64,000 nucleotides of DNA from Lysobacter enzymogenes (GTDB lineage Bacteria > Pseudomonadota > Gammaproteobacteria > Xanthomonadales > Xanthomonadaceae). A program made the translations under genes and the position numbers. This document shows, piece after piece, positions 15,469 to 24,725 of this stretch. Position 1 is the stretch's first letter, and each line of letters starts with the position of its first letter. The stretch is taken from positions 208,159-272,158 of the forward strand of contig NZ_FNOG01000007.1 of the NCBI RefSeq assembly GCF_900106525.1. Direction: 5' to 3'. The notes under the pieces were generated by a model. That model searched no databases and was not told where the DNA came from. It was given only the letters and a program-made list of their open reading frames with translations.

Positions 15469-18078
15469 ATGGCGCGCAGCCACCGTTCGCCGCGCGCCGC
15501 GCGGCCCGCCGCGTCGAAGCAAGCGCCGGCCGCGCGCGCACTGCGCGGCGGCTTGTGCCTGGGCATCGCCTTCGCCGGCGCCGTGCAGGCGGCAGGGCCG
15601 CAGTCGTCGTCGCCGCTGCAATCGTCGGCGCAGCCGCCGCAACAACCGCAACAACCGGCGCCGCCAGCGCCGCCGCCCGCTGCCTCGCCGGCCTCCGCAT
15701 CGCCCGCAGCGGCCGAACCGCAATTCGACCTGCGCTATCTGTCCGGCAGCGCGCGCCAGGCCGATCTGTCGCGCTTCGCTCGCGCCGGCGAAGTCGCGCC
15801 GGGGCGCTATCGCCTGGACGTGCGCGTCAACGGCGCGTTCGCGCTGCGCGAGGAAATCGAGTTCCGCAGCGAGCAAGCCGGAGCCCCCGCGCGCCCGTGC
15901 CTGAGCGGGCCGCTGCTGCGCCGGCTCGGCGTCGATCTGCCGGCGACGGCGGACGAACCCGAGTGCGTCGATCTGGCCGCGCGCGTCGCCCAGGCCGCGG
16001 TGCAGGTGGACTTCGCCGAGTTGTCGCTCGACCTCAGCGTGCCGCAGGCGGCGCTGCGCCGCAGCGCGCGCGGCGCGGTCGCGCCGGAGCTGTGGCAGCG
16101 GGGCGAGAACGCGCTGGTGCTGGGCTACAGCTACAGCGAAAGCGAACTGCGCGGCGACGACGGCGATTACCGCAGCCGCTACCTCGGCGTGGAGTTCGGC
16201 GCCAACCTCGGCGCCTGGCAATACCGCCAGCGCGGCGCGCTGAGCTGGGCCGACGGCGAACCCTCGCGCTGGGACACCCAGGCCGCGTATCTGGAACGCG
16301 CATTGCCTGCGTGGTCGGGGCGGCTGCAACTGGGCCGCGCCACCGCCGGCGATCCGACCCTGGGCGTGTACGGCTTCCGCGGTGCGCGCCTGATCAAGGA
16401 CGAGCGCATGGTGCCCGATTCGCTGCGCGGCTACGCGCCGGTGGTGCGCGGCACCGCCTACAGCAACGCGGTGGTGGAAATCCGCCAGCGCGGCAGCCTG
16501 TTGTATCGCAGCAACGTCGCGCCGGGGCCGTTCGAGATCGACGACCTGTACGCGGCCAGCAACGGCGGCGACCTCGACGTGGCGGTGATCGAAGCCGACG
16601 GCCGCGTCGCCAGCTTCCGCGTCGCCAACGCCTCCAATCCGCAGCTGCGCCGCGCCGGCAGCCTGGGCTACGAATTCGTGCTCGGCCGGGTCGAGGAAAC
16701 CGCGTTGTCGCAGCGGCCCGGCGTGGCCCAGGCCAGCGCGCAGTACGGGTTCTCCAACGCCTTCACCGGCTATGCCGGCGCGCTGCTCAGCGACGGCTAT
16801 CGCTCGGCGGTGCTCGGCGCGGCCTGGAACACCGACTGGGGCGCGTTCTCGCTCGACGCCAATCCGGTGCGCGCCGAAGGCGTCGGCACCGCAGTGCGCT
16901 GGCGCAGCGGCTACAACCGCCGCTTCGACAACGGCCTGGTGGCGACGACGACCGTGGCGGCCTACACCGGCGATGCGCACCTGGACCTGTACGCCGCGCT
17001 GCGCCGGCGCGAACAGCCGCTGCCCGGCGCCGACGCGCGCGGCCTGCGCGACAGCGCGCAGCTGTCGCTGAGCTGGCCGCTGAGCGCGCGCACCTCGCTG
17101 TACCTGAGCGGCTCGCGCCTGGGCTATCGCGACCGCTCCAGCAGCGGCAACTACCAGGCCGGCGTGCGCGGGCAGTGGCGCAACCTCGGCATCGTGTTCA
17201 CCGCCGCGCGCGTCGACGACGCGGCTGGGCGCAGCGACGATCAGTACTTCCTCGGTCTGACCTTGCCGCTGGGACGCGCGGCCACCGTCGCCGCTTCGCT
17301 GGAGCGCCGCGCGCGCGGCAGCGATACTCGGCTCGGCGTGAGCGGCAGCCTCGGCGAAGAGGACGTGCTCGGCTACGGCGTCAGCGTCGCCGACGGCGCC
17401 GGCGGCAACCGCACCGGCGCGGCCAACGCGCTGTACCGCGCGCCGTTCGCGACGGTCAACGCGTCCTACGGCTGGGGCCGCGGCTATCGCCAATACGGCT
17501 GGGGCGTGGACGGCGTGGCCGTGCTGCACGCGCACGGCCTGACCCTGGGCCCGCAATACGGCGAAACCATGGCTCTGGTCGCGGCCGACGGCGCCGGCGG
17601 CGCGCGCCTGCTCAACCAGGGCGGCGCGCGCGTGGACCGGCGCGGCTACGCGTTGGCGCCGTATCTGATTCCGTATGCGCGCAACACCGTCGAGATCGAT
17701 CCGCTCAGCGCGCGCGCCCAGGTCGACATCGCCGGCACCGCGCAAACCGTGGTGCCGTTCGCCGGCGCGGTGGTGCGCATGGAATACCCGACCCGCGGCG
17801 GCCGCGGCGCGATCCTGAGCGTGCGCGACGACGCCGGCGCAGCGCTGCCGTTCGCCGCCGACGTGCTCGATGAAAGCGGCCGCAGCGTCGGCGCGGTGGC
17901 GCAGGCCAGCCGCATCTATGCCACCGGGCTGGCCGAACGCGGCCGCCTGCACGTACGCTGGGGCGCGCAAGGCGGGCGCCGCTGCACGATCGACTACGTC
18001 CTTCCTCCGCCTTCCCGCCAGAGCGAGAACGCTTATGCGCTCGTCGAAGCCGTCTGCCATCGCGATGATCCGCCCTGA
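15469..18078 (+). CDS. Outer-membrane fimbrial usher (FimD/PapC family)
   Basis: 869 aa, normal for ushers. After a signal region (GLCLGIAFAGAVQAAG) there is an unusual stretch of about 35 residues rich in Gln, Pro and Ala, then the usher N-terminal domain (FDLRYLSGSARQADLSRFA, SPGRYRLDV-like segment RYRLDVRVNG). The 24-strand barrel and plug follow, including FRGARLIKDERMVPDSLRGY, the family hallmark before the plug domain, and APVVRGTA. The C-terminal domains contain YPTRGGRGAILSVRDD and close with a cysteine pair. It forms the pore through which chaperone-bound pilins are polymerised. The next gene overlaps its end by 14 bp, indicating translational coupling. Confidence 0.92.
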   Translation: MARSHRSPRAARPAASKQAPAARALRGGLCLGIAFAGAVQAAGPQSSSPLQSSAQPPQQPQQPAPPAPPPAASPASASPAAAEPQFDLRYLSGSARQADLSRFARAGEVAPGRYRLDVRVNGAFALREEIEFRSEQAGAPARPCLSGPLLRRLGVDLPATADEPECVDLAARVAQAAVQVDFAELSLDLSVPQAALRRSARGAVAPELWQRGENALVLGYSYSESELRGDDGDYRSRYLGVEFGANLGAWQYRQRGALSWADGEPSRWDTQAAYLERALPAWSGRLQLGRATAGDPTLGVYGFRGARLIKDERMVPDSLRGYAPVVRGTAYSNAVVEIRQRGSLLYRSNVAPGPFEIDDLYAASNGGDLDVAVIEADGRVASFRVANASNPQLRRAGSLGYEFVLGRVEETALSQRPGVAQASAQYGFSNAFTGYAGALLSDGYRSAVLGAAWNTDWGAFSLDANPVRAEGVGTAVRWRSGYNRRFDNGLVATTTVAAYTGDAHLDLYAALRRREQPLPGADARGLRDSAQLSLSWPLSARTSLYLSGSRLGYRDRSSSGNYQAGVRGQWRNLGIVFTAARVDDAAGRSDDQYFLGLTLPLGRAATVAASLERRARGSDTRLGVSGSLGEEDVLGYGVSVADGAGGNRTGAANALYRAPFATVNASYGWGRGYRQYGWGVDGVAVLHAHGLTLGPQYGETMALVAADGAGGARLLNQGGARVDRRGYALAPYLIPYARNTVEIDPLSARAQVDIAGTAQTVVPFAGAVVRMEYPTRGGRGAILSVRDDAGAALPFAADVLDESGRSVGAVAQASRIYATGLAERGRLHVRWGAQGGRRCTIDYVLPPPSRQSENAYALVEAVCHRDDPP

Positions 18079-19036
18079 ACGCGGCGAGCGTTGTCTCGCG
18101 CGCGCCTGCGCCGCCGTCGTGTTCAGCGCCGCAGCGCTCGCCGCCGGCGCCGCGCATGCGCAGTGCGCCGCGCCGAGCGAGCGCGCCATCGCCATCGACG
18201 CGGCCATCGCGGTGCCGCGCGACCGCGCCGCCGGCAGCGTGTTGTACGCTGCCGACTATCCCTTGCCGGCGCCGCCGCCGGGTTGCGCCGATGCCGCCGG
18301 CGACGGCGGCTGGCGCTACGCGCAGACGCCGCATCCCGGCCAGTCCGAAGACATCTACCGCACCAGTGTGGCGGCGATCGGCGTGCGCCTGTCGATCGAC
18401 GGCCGCGCGCTGCCCACCGCTGAATACGCTGCGGTCGCGGCCGGGCCTTCCGGCCGCGGCAGCCTGCGCGTGGAACTGATCAAGCTCGACGCCGCGGGCG
18501 GCGGCGGCGCGATCCGCGGCGCCGATCTGCCGACGCTGGTCTATCGCGGCGGCCCGAGCGCCAACGGCGGCGACGCGGTCGCCGCGCGGGTCAGCTTCAC
18601 CGGCGCGATCTCGGTGCGTGCGACCACCTGCAACACGCCGAGCTTGCGCGTGGCGTTGGCGCCGATCGCACCGCAGGCGCTGGCCCAGCCCGGCGCCAGC
18701 GCCGGCGCCAAGGATTTCGAACTGCGCCTGGACGATTGCCCCGCGGGGCTGACCCGGATCAGCTATCGGCTCGATCCGCTCGGCGGCGCCGATGCCGCGA
18801 CCTCGGCGCTCGCGCTCGATGCCAGCGCCAGCGCGCGCGGTGTGGCCGTTCAGATCCGCGACCGCGACGGCCGCCCGGTCGCGTTCGGCGTCAACCACGA
18901 AGTGCGCGCCACCGGTCTCGGCGACGGCGGCAGTTTCCGCGTTCCCTTGCAAGCCGCGTACTACCGCAGCGATGCGCAGCCGGCGCAACCGGGCACGGTA
19001 TCGGCGTCGCTGACGTTCACGCTCAGCTACGAGTGA
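18065..19036 (+). CDS. Fimbrial tip/adhesin-like subunit
   Basis: 323 aa. ATG 18065 overlaps the usher stop and gives a signal peptide (CLARACAAVVFSAAALAAGA, AHAQ); an ATG at 18035 is possible. It has two domains: an N-terminal part of about 150 residues with Cys pairs, likely the receptor-binding domain, and a C-terminal pilin domain beginning FTGAISVRATTCNTPSLRVA, with DDCPAG and ending SASLTFTLSY-E, where the penultimate Tyr is typical of chaperone-usher subunits. The position after the usher and two-domain length fit the tip adhesin. Receptor unknown. Confidence 0.82.
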   Translation: MIRPERGERCLARACAAVVFSAAALAAGAAHAQCAAPSERAIAIDAAIAVPRDRAAGSVLYAADYPLPAPPPGCADAAGDGGWRYAQTPHPGQSEDIYRTSVAAIGVRLSIDGRALPTAEYAAVAAGPSGRGSLRVELIKLDAAGGGGAIRGADLPTLVYRGGPSANGGDAVAARVSFTGAISVRATTCNTPSLRVALAPIAPQALAQPGASAGAKDFELRLDDCPAGLTRISYRLDPLGGADAATSALALDASASARGVAVQIRDRDGRPVAFGVNHEVRATGLGDGGSFRVPLQAAYYRSDAQPAQPGTVSASLTFTLSYE

Positions 19037-19318
19037 TGCGCCGCGTCGATACGCCGCAGCATCGACGTTGCTGACGAGCGCAAAGCTCCGCTGAATTCGA
19101 CCCACCTCTCAAATGCACAATTTGTGTGGGGGGGTGATGCGACGGCACTGCGTTACATCGAGTAGCGAGCGAATCCGCGAAGCCCGGGTCGAGTTCCTCC
19201 GATCCCCGCGCCGCACCGAGGATTCCTTGCCACATCGGCCGGCCCGGATTCGACGACGACGCATCCGGACCCGGGGTCGGGCCGCCTTGCCATGCGACTT
19301 TCAGATTCAAGGGACGAT

Positions 19319-19855
19319 ATGAAGACCGCTTCCATCGCCGTACTCGCCATTGCGCTCGCCCTGCCCGCGTCCGCGTTCGCCGCCGACGGCACCATCCGCA
19401 TCGAAGGTTCGGTGATCGCGCCGACCTGTGTACTCACCAACGGTCCGACTCCGGCCGACATCCGGGTCAAGCTGCCCGCGGTCGCGGTGTCGGCGCTTTC
19501 GGCTTCCGGCCAGACCGCCGGACGCACGCCGTTCTTCATCCGCGTCGCCGATTGCGACGCCAGCACCGCCCAGGTCCAGACCTATTTCGAACCGGGCCCG
19601 ACCATCAACACCAGCAGCAACAACCTGACCTTGCAGGGCGGCACCGGCATCGCCGGCAACGTCGAACTGCAATTGCTCAATGCCGACCACTCGCAGGTGC
19701 TGCTCGGCAATCCGCTGGGCCTGCAGAACACCCAGTCGGTCGCGGTGGAAGGCGGCGGCGCGGCGCTGCGCTATTACGCGCAGTACGTGGCCACCGGCGC
19801 GGCGACGGCCGGTGCGGCCAACAGCAGCGTCACCTTCACCATGATCTACCAGTAA
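19319..19855 (+). CDS. Major fimbrial subunit (type 1 pilin, FimA-like)
   Basis: 178 aa with a signal peptide (KTASIAVLAIALALPASAFA). The mature N terminus ADGTIRIEGSVIAPTCVL is the donor strand with alternating hydrophobics followed by the first conserved Cys, paired with RVADCDAS. The protein ends VTFTMIYQ with the penultimate Tyr recognised by the chaperone. It would form the shaft assembled by the 14691-18078 machinery. A 282-bp gap separates it from the tip gene, so it probably has its own promoter; a small dyad CACAA-T-TTGTG at 19116-19126 lies in that gap. RBS AAGGGA precedes ATG 19319. Confidence 0.9.
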   Translation: MKTASIAVLAIALALPASAFAADGTIRIEGSVIAPTCVLTNGPTPADIRVKLPAVAVSALSASGQTAGRTPFFIRVADCDASTAQVQTYFEPGPTINTSSNNLTLQGGTGIAGNVELQLLNADHSQVLLGNPLGLQNTQSVAVEGGGAALRYYAQYVATGAATAGAANSSVTFTMIYQ

Positions 19856-19887
19856 GGCCCATCCCCCACGCGCAGGCTTACCGCGAC

Positions 19888-19909
19888 GGCCGGAGCGAAC
19901 GCTCCGGCC
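19888..19909 (+). terminator. Hairpin after the pilin gene
   Basis: A 9-bp perfect stem (19888-19896 with 19901-19909) with a GAAC loop, 33 bp after the pilin stop. No T-tract. It probably ends pilin transcription ahead of the protease array. Confidence 0.5.
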
Positions 19910-19952
19910 GCAACGGGGAAGGCATGCCCGAAGAATTCAAGGAGTTGGCGGT

Positions 19953-21710
19953 ATGCGACAGCATCTGAGCAAAAGGACGGCGCTGAGCCTGGCCATCGCG
20001 GCCCTGGCCTGGGCCGGCGCCGCGCAGGCGCAGCAGGGCGATCCCTTGTATCGCTATCAGTGGCATCTGATGAACTACGGCCAGAGCGTGCTCGGCGACA
20101 CCAAGCCCGCGTTCGGCATCGATGTAGGCATCGACGACCTGCACGACTACAACATCCGCGGCCGCGACGTCGTGGTCGGCGTGGTCGACGAAGGCCTGCA
20201 GATCGCCCATCCCGATCTGGCCGCGAACGTCGTGCCCGACGGCTCGCGCAACTTCAACACCGGCGGCCCGATCCACGACCCCAGCCCGACCCAGGCCGGC
20301 GAAGGCCACGGCACCGCGGTCGGCGGCATCATCGCCGCGGTCGGCTGGAACGGCATCGGCGTGCGCGGCGTGGCGCCGGCGGCCAAGCTCAAGGGCTTCA
20401 ACTTCCTGTCGCCGCGCGCCGGCGGCAACCAGAACGACAACATCGTCTATTCGTGGTGGGACGGCGCCGAATCCAAGGACGTCGCAGTCTCCAACAACAG
20501 CTGGGGCGCCGCGCCGCTGCTGCCGCCGGCGTTCTCCGAGAACGAGGTCGGCGCGTTCGAAAAGCCGATGGCGGCCACCCGCAACGGCCTCGGCGCGATC
20601 TACGTCAAGGCCGCGGGCAACCACTACAATCAGCATCCGGTGTTCTTCGGCCTGTTCAACGCCTGCACCGCGGAAACCCGCGCGGCCAACGTCGGCTGCA
20701 CCCAGGCCGGCTTCGATCCGCGCAACAACTTGTTCAGCGTGATGACCATCGCCGCGGTCAACGCCGCCGGCGTGCGTTCGAACTACTCCAGCCCCGGCTC
20801 GGCGCTGTGGGTGTCGGGTCTGGGCGGCGAATACGGCCATCAGAAGCCGTACTCGACCCAGACCAATCCGCTCAACTTCGACCCGGCCATCGTCACCACC
20901 GACGTCAGCGGCTGCGTCAACGGCTACAACAGCGACGCCGCCGGCGCGCGCCTCAACGCGCTCGATTCCAGCCAGTCGACCATCGACAGCACGTGCAACT
21001 ACACCGGCCGCATGAACGGCACCTCGGCGGCGACGCCGACCGTGGCCGGCGTCAGCGCGCTGGTGCTGCAGGCCAATCCGAAGCTGGGCTATCGCGACGT
21101 GCGCTACATCCTGGCCGCGACCGCACGCCAGATCGATCCGAACCAGCCGACGGTCAAGCACGCCAACGGCACGGTGATCGCGCCGGGCTGGAGCGCCAAC
21201 GCCGCCGGCCATCGCTTCAGCAACTGGTACGGCTACGGCCTGGTCGACGCCACCGCCGCGGTGCAGCGGGCGATGGCGTTCAAGCCGCTGCCGGCGCTGA
21301 TCGACAGCGGCTGGAGCCGCGCCGAAGTGGCCGCGCCAGTGGCGATCGGCGGCGCGGGCGCGCCGGCCAAGCTGCAGGTGCGCATCGACCGCCGCATCGG
21401 CAAGGTCGAAGGAGTGCAGTTGGGTTTGGAGACGACCTATCCGATCACCGCCGGCTTCTTCTCCACCGCACCTTCGCCGCTGCTGGTCACCCTGACCTCG
21501 CCCAGCGGCACCAAGAGCTATGTGGTGCCGGCGATGACCGGCGTCGGCTCGACCACCGCCTTCACCATCCCCTTCATCGCCAGCAACGCGTTCCTGGACG
21601 AAAACGGCGATGGCCTGTGGACCCTGGAAGTCGCCGACGTGCCGCTGGCCGCGGGCGCGGCGTCGAAGGGCAATCTCACTGGATTCAAGATCCGCGTGCT
21701 GGGGCACTGA
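19953..21710 (+). CDS. Secreted kexin-like S8 serine protease with P domain, copy 1
   Basis: 585 aa. The signal peptide (LSLAIAALAWAGAAQA) is followed at once by the catalytic domain (DPLYRYQWHLMNYGQ), without the inhibitor-type propeptide most subtilases carry. The catalytic triad is D79 (VVVGVVDEGLQIAHPDL), H119 (GEGHGTAVGGI) and S358 (MNGTSAATPTV), with oxyanion N223 (AAGNHY). Residues about 450-585 are a P/homoB domain ending LTGFKIRVLGH. This is the architecture of Aeromonas ASP and of kexins. The next gene starts 2 bp after the stop and likely supplies the missing folding helper. RBS AAGGAG at 19939-19944; the 25 bp around its start recur identically at copy 3. Confidence 0.92.
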   Translation: MRQHLSKRTALSLAIAALAWAGAAQAQQGDPLYRYQWHLMNYGQSVLGDTKPAFGIDVGIDDLHDYNIRGRDVVVGVVDEGLQIAHPDLAANVVPDGSRNFNTGGPIHDPSPTQAGEGHGTAVGGIIAAVGWNGIGVRGVAPAAKLKGFNFLSPRAGGNQNDNIVYSWWDGAESKDVAVSNNSWGAAPLLPPAFSENEVGAFEKPMAATRNGLGAIYVKAAGNHYNQHPVFFGLFNACTAETRAANVGCTQAGFDPRNNLFSVMTIAAVNAAGVRSNYSSPGSALWVSGLGGEYGHQKPYSTQTNPLNFDPAIVTTDVSGCVNGYNSDAAGARLNALDSSQSTIDSTCNYTGRMNGTSAATPTVAGVSALVLQANPKLGYRDVRYILAATARQIDPNQPTVKHANGTVIAPGWSANAAGHRFSNWYGYGLVDATAAVQRAMAFKPLPALIDSGWSRAEVAAPVAIGGAGAPAKLQVRIDRRIGKVEGVQLGLETTYPITAGFFSTAPSPLLVTLTSPSGTKSYVVPAMTGVGSTTAFTIPFIASNAFLDENGDGLWTLEVADVPLAAGAASKGNLTGFKIRVLGH

Positions 21711-21712
21711 CT

Positions 21713-22258
21713 ATGAAGACCCTTCCTGTGTTGTGCGTTTCCCTGCTCGGCATGGTGTTGGCGAGCGGCGCGCAGGCCCAAACCGGCGCGCCCGAATCGC
21801 TGCGCCAGGCCGCTACCGGCGCCAGCTTCAAGATCGGCGATACCCAGTTCCGGCTGGCGCCGTCGGCGACGGTGACCGCCGCCGACGCCTCGGCCGATCC
21901 GGGCCAGGCCGTGGTCGCGGGCAAGTACGCGCTCGCGCTCGGCGCCGCGCCGGCTGCGGCCAAGCGCGGCCTCGCCGCGGCGCCGTCGCCGAAGCTGGCC
22001 GCGGCGGTGTCGCAGACCGGCGAGCCGGTGGTGGTGACCTCCTCGGTCAACGTCTACTTCGATCAAGCCAGCGTGCTCGACGAAGCGGTGCGCCGCACCG
22101 GCGGCCGGCTGACCTACGCCTCGGCGATCGGCGGCAAGGGCACGATCGAGTTCGATTCGGTGCAGCAAGCGCTGGACGCGGTGGCCAAGTTGCAGGGCCA
22201 GGCCGGCATCAAGGAGGCCAGCCCGAAGATCGAGCAGTTGGAAAACATGGTGCTGTAA
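21713..22258 (+). CDS. Putative external chaperone/inhibitor of the adjacent S8 protease, copy 1
   Basis: 181 aa with a signal peptide (LPVLCVSLLGMVLASGAQA). Conserved core shared by all three copies: LRQAATGASFKIGDTQFRLA, then VVAGKYALAL, a low-complexity Ala-rich stretch, VVVTSSVNVYFDQAS, GGRLTYASAIGGKGTIEFDS and QAGIKEASPKIEQLENMVL. By analogy with Aeromonas sobria ASP, a kexin-like protease with no propeptide that needs the downstream ORF2 protein to fold, this is probably a dedicated secretory chaperone. The C-terminal segment resembles the strand-plus-tail of subtilisin propeptides (I9) that enters the active site. It is translationally coupled to the protease. The function is inference. 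Confidence 0.75.
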   Translation: MKTLPVLCVSLLGMVLASGAQAQTGAPESLRQAATGASFKIGDTQFRLAPSATVTAADASADPGQAVVAGKYALALGAAPAAAKRGLAAAPSPKLAAAVSQTGEPVVVTSSVNVYFDQASVLDEAVRRTGGRLTYASAIGGKGTIEFDSVQQALDAVAKLQGQAGIKEASPKIEQLENMVL

Positions 22259-22379
22259 GCGCCCCGCGCCGCGTCCGCGCAACCGCGCGGGCGCGCCGCG
22301 GCGGCATTCGCGCAGCGCTACGACCCGCGGCGCCGGCAGGCGCCGCGCGGCCTTTCCTTATTCCGGTGGAGTGGCAGTC

Positions 22380-24065
22380 ATGCGGCAAACGATCTTGAGA
22401 ACGAGCGCGCTCGCGGCGGCGCTGTTGGGCGCGTCCGCCGCCCACGCGCAGAACGACCCGCTGTATCGCTATCAGTGGCATCTGATGAACTACGGCCAGG
22501 CGGTGCTGGCCGACACGCGCCCCACCTTCGGCATCGATATGGGCATCGACGACCTGCACGACTACAACATCCGCGGCCGCGGCGTGGTGGTGTCGGTGGT
22601 CGACCAGGGCGTGGAAATCGCCCATCCGGACCTGGCCGCGAATGTGGTGCCGGACGGTTCGTGGAACTTCAACGACAACTCGCACGATCCCACTCCGGTC
22701 AGCGGCGGCTCCTCGCACGGCACCATGGTCGCCGGGATCATGGCGGCGGTGGGCTGGAACGGCATCGGCGTGCGCGGCGTGGCGCCGTCGGCGCGGTTGA
22801 AGAGCTTCAACTACCTCGACGCCGCCAGCACCACCGCGCAGTTGCAGTACGCATGGTGGGACGGCGCCGAGGCGCGCGACGTGGCCGTGGTCAACAACAG
22901 CTTCGGTTCCACCGCCACCACCATTCCGGCGTTCTCGGAAAACGAAGTGCAGGCCTATGAGGGGCCGATGTCGGCCACGCGCAACGGCCTGGGCGCGATC
23001 TATGTGAAATCCGCCGGCAACGACTTCATCTCCGATTGCCCGAAGGCGGTGGTCGACGCCAACGTCGGCTGCAAGCAGACCGGCCTGGACCGCCGCAACA
23101 ACATGTTCAACGTGATGACCATCGCCGCGGTCAACGCCGAGGGCAAGCGTTCGAGCTATTCCTCGGCCGGTTCGTCGCTGTGGGTGTCGGGCCTGGGCGG
23201 CGAGTACGGGCGTCAGGTCGCTTATTCGCCCGGCTATGCCGCGGTGTCGTACAAGCCCGCCATCGTCACCACCGACCTGGCCGGCTGCGTGCGCGGCAGC
23301 AACGCCAACGGCAACGTGCGCAACGCGCTGTCCACCGACGCTTCGACCATCGACAACACCTGCAACTACGTCGGCACGATGAACGGCACCTCCGCGGCCG
23401 CGCCGACCGTGTCCGGCGTCGCCGCGCTGATGCTGCAGGCCAATCCGAAGCTGAGCTTCCGCGATGTGCGCTACATCCTGGCCACCACCGCGCGCCAGCT
23501 CGATCCGGGCCAGCCGGCGGCGGTGCACGCCAACGGCACGGTGCTGGTTCCGGGCTGGACCCGCAACGCGGCCGGGCGCTCCTTCAGCAACTGGTTCGGC
23601 TACGGCCTGGTCGATGCGTCGCTCGCGGTCGAGGTGGCCGGCACGTTCAAGCCGCTGCCGCGCTTGATCGACAGCGGCTGGCAACGCATCGCGCCCACCG
23701 ACGCGGTCGCCATCGGCGGCGCCGGCGCGCCGGCCAAGCTGCGCATCGCCATCGGCAACGACATCCGCAAGATCGAGATCGTGCAACTGGGCTGGGCGAG
23801 CAACTACGCCCACACCAGCAGCACCGTGCCGTTCCCGGTGCAGGTGACCCTGGTCTCGCCCAGCGGCACGCGCAGCACCGTGTTCCCGGCGATGACGCGC
23901 CTGAACACCAGCGCGTTCAAGGCCGACTTCTTCGCCAGCAACGCCTTCCTCGACGAACCGGGGCAGGGCACCTGGACCCTGGAAGTGGCCGACGTGCCGC
24001 TGGCCGACGGCAGCGCCTCCAAGGGCGGCCTGGCCTCTTTCAAAATCCGCGTTCTGGGGCATTGA
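22380..24065 (+). CDS. Secreted kexin-like S8 serine protease with P domain, copy 2
   Basis: 561 aa, the shortest of the three. Signal peptide (TSALAAALLGASAAHA), then NDPLYRYQWHLMNYGQ with no propeptide. Triad: D75 (VVSVVDQGVEIAHPDL), H113 (GSSHGTMVAGI), S338 (MNGTSAAAPTV); oxyanion N214 (SAGNDF). The P domain spans about 430-561 and ends LASFKIRVLGH. ATG 22380 is chosen to match the MRQ start of the paralogues; an in-frame GTG at 22371 is possible. A GGTGGAG lies about 10 bp upstream. The next gene begins 2 bp after the stop. The insert between oxyanion loop and Ser differs from copies 1 and 3, suggesting distinct specificity. Confidence 0.92.
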   Translation: MRQTILRTSALAAALLGASAAHAQNDPLYRYQWHLMNYGQAVLADTRPTFGIDMGIDDLHDYNIRGRGVVVSVVDQGVEIAHPDLAANVVPDGSWNFNDNSHDPTPVSGGSSHGTMVAGIMAAVGWNGIGVRGVAPSARLKSFNYLDAASTTAQLQYAWWDGAEARDVAVVNNSFGSTATTIPAFSENEVQAYEGPMSATRNGLGAIYVKSAGNDFISDCPKAVVDANVGCKQTGLDRRNNMFNVMTIAAVNAEGKRSSYSSAGSSLWVSGLGGEYGRQVAYSPGYAAVSYKPAIVTTDLAGCVRGSNANGNVRNALSTDASTIDNTCNYVGTMNGTSAAAPTVSGVAALMLQANPKLSFRDVRYILATTARQLDPGQPAAVHANGTVLVPGWTRNAAGRSFSNWFGYGLVDASLAVEVAGTFKPLPRLIDSGWQRIAPTDAVAIGGAGAPAKLRIAIGNDIRKIEIVQLGWASNYAHTSSTVPFPVQVTLVSPSGTRSTVFPAMTRLNTSAFKADFFASNAFLDEPGQGTWTLEVADVPLADGSASKGGLASFKIRVLGH

Positions 24066-24067
24066 GC

Positions 24068-24601
24068 ATGAAAACCGCGATCTTGATTTGCCCGTTGCTG
24101 TTGGCCGCGGCCTCGGTCCACGCGCAGTCGGCCGACAGCGCGCGCGACGCGTTGCGCCAGGCCGCCACCGGCGATGCGTTCCGCATCGGCTACACCCAGT
24201 TCCGCCTCGCGCCGCAGGGCGTGGTCAGCGCGGCGGCGAAAACCGCCGACGGCCAGTCCGTGCGCGTGGGCGAGTACGCCGTGCGCGTGCAGGCGGCCGG
24301 CGCGCGCAGCGCCCGCGCCGTCACCGCCAAGCCGCGCCTGGCCGCGGCCGTCGGCGACGACGGCAAGGCGGTGGTGGTGACCTCCACCCTCAACGTCTAC
24401 CACCGCGATCCGGCCGCGCTGCAGGCCGCGGTGCGCGCCAGCGGCGGCAAGCTGACGTACTCCTCCGTCGCCGGCGGCAACGGCCGGATCGAATTCGATT
24501 CGGTCGACGCGGCGATCCGGGCGATGCCCACGATCCAGGCCATCGCCGGGATCAAGGAAGTCGCGCCGGAAATCATCGAGGGCGAGGACGCGCCGAACTG
24601 A
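24068..24601 (+). CDS. Putative external chaperone/inhibitor of the adjacent S8 protease, copy 2
   Basis: 177 aa. Signal peptide (TAILICPLLLAAASVHA), then the shared module: LRQAATGDAFRIGYTQFRLA, SVRVGEYAVRV, VVVTSTLNVYHRDPA, GGKLTYSSVAGGNGRIEFDS and IAGIKEVAPEIIEGEDAPN. Length, order of motifs and the 2-bp distance to the protease match copy 1. Same inferred role: a secreted folding helper or specific inhibitor of the protease encoded just upstream. The acidic C terminus (EGEDAPN) differs from copies 1 and 3, as expected if each partner fits its own protease. Confidence 0.75.
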   Translation: MKTAILICPLLLAAASVHAQSADSARDALRQAATGDAFRIGYTQFRLAPQGVVSAAAKTADGQSVRVGEYAVRVQAAGARSARAVTAKPRLAAAVGDDGKAVVVTSTLNVYHRDPAALQAAVRASGGKLTYSSVAGGNGRIEFDSVDAAIRAMPTIQAIAGIKEVAPEIIEGEDAPN

Positions 24602-24725
24602 GTTCGGCGAACCCGAGCCACCCAAAACCGACGCACCCAACCGATCGAGTTGCAGCGCGCCGCGGACGCGGCGCAGCGGCTTGTCCCACGGACGCGAGTC
24701 CGACCAAACCCAAGGAGTTGGCGGT

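Noticed and set aside
15412-18207. 931-codon open frame on the minus strand opposite the usher gene
   Set aside because: Ala/Arg/Val/Gly/Gln-dominated composition with no domain motifs; it is produced by the G/C bias of the usher codons on the other strand.
19116-19126. Short dyad CACAA-T-TTGTG upstream of the pilin gene
   Set aside because: Too short and too far from the start (about 190 bp) to call an operator on sequence alone.
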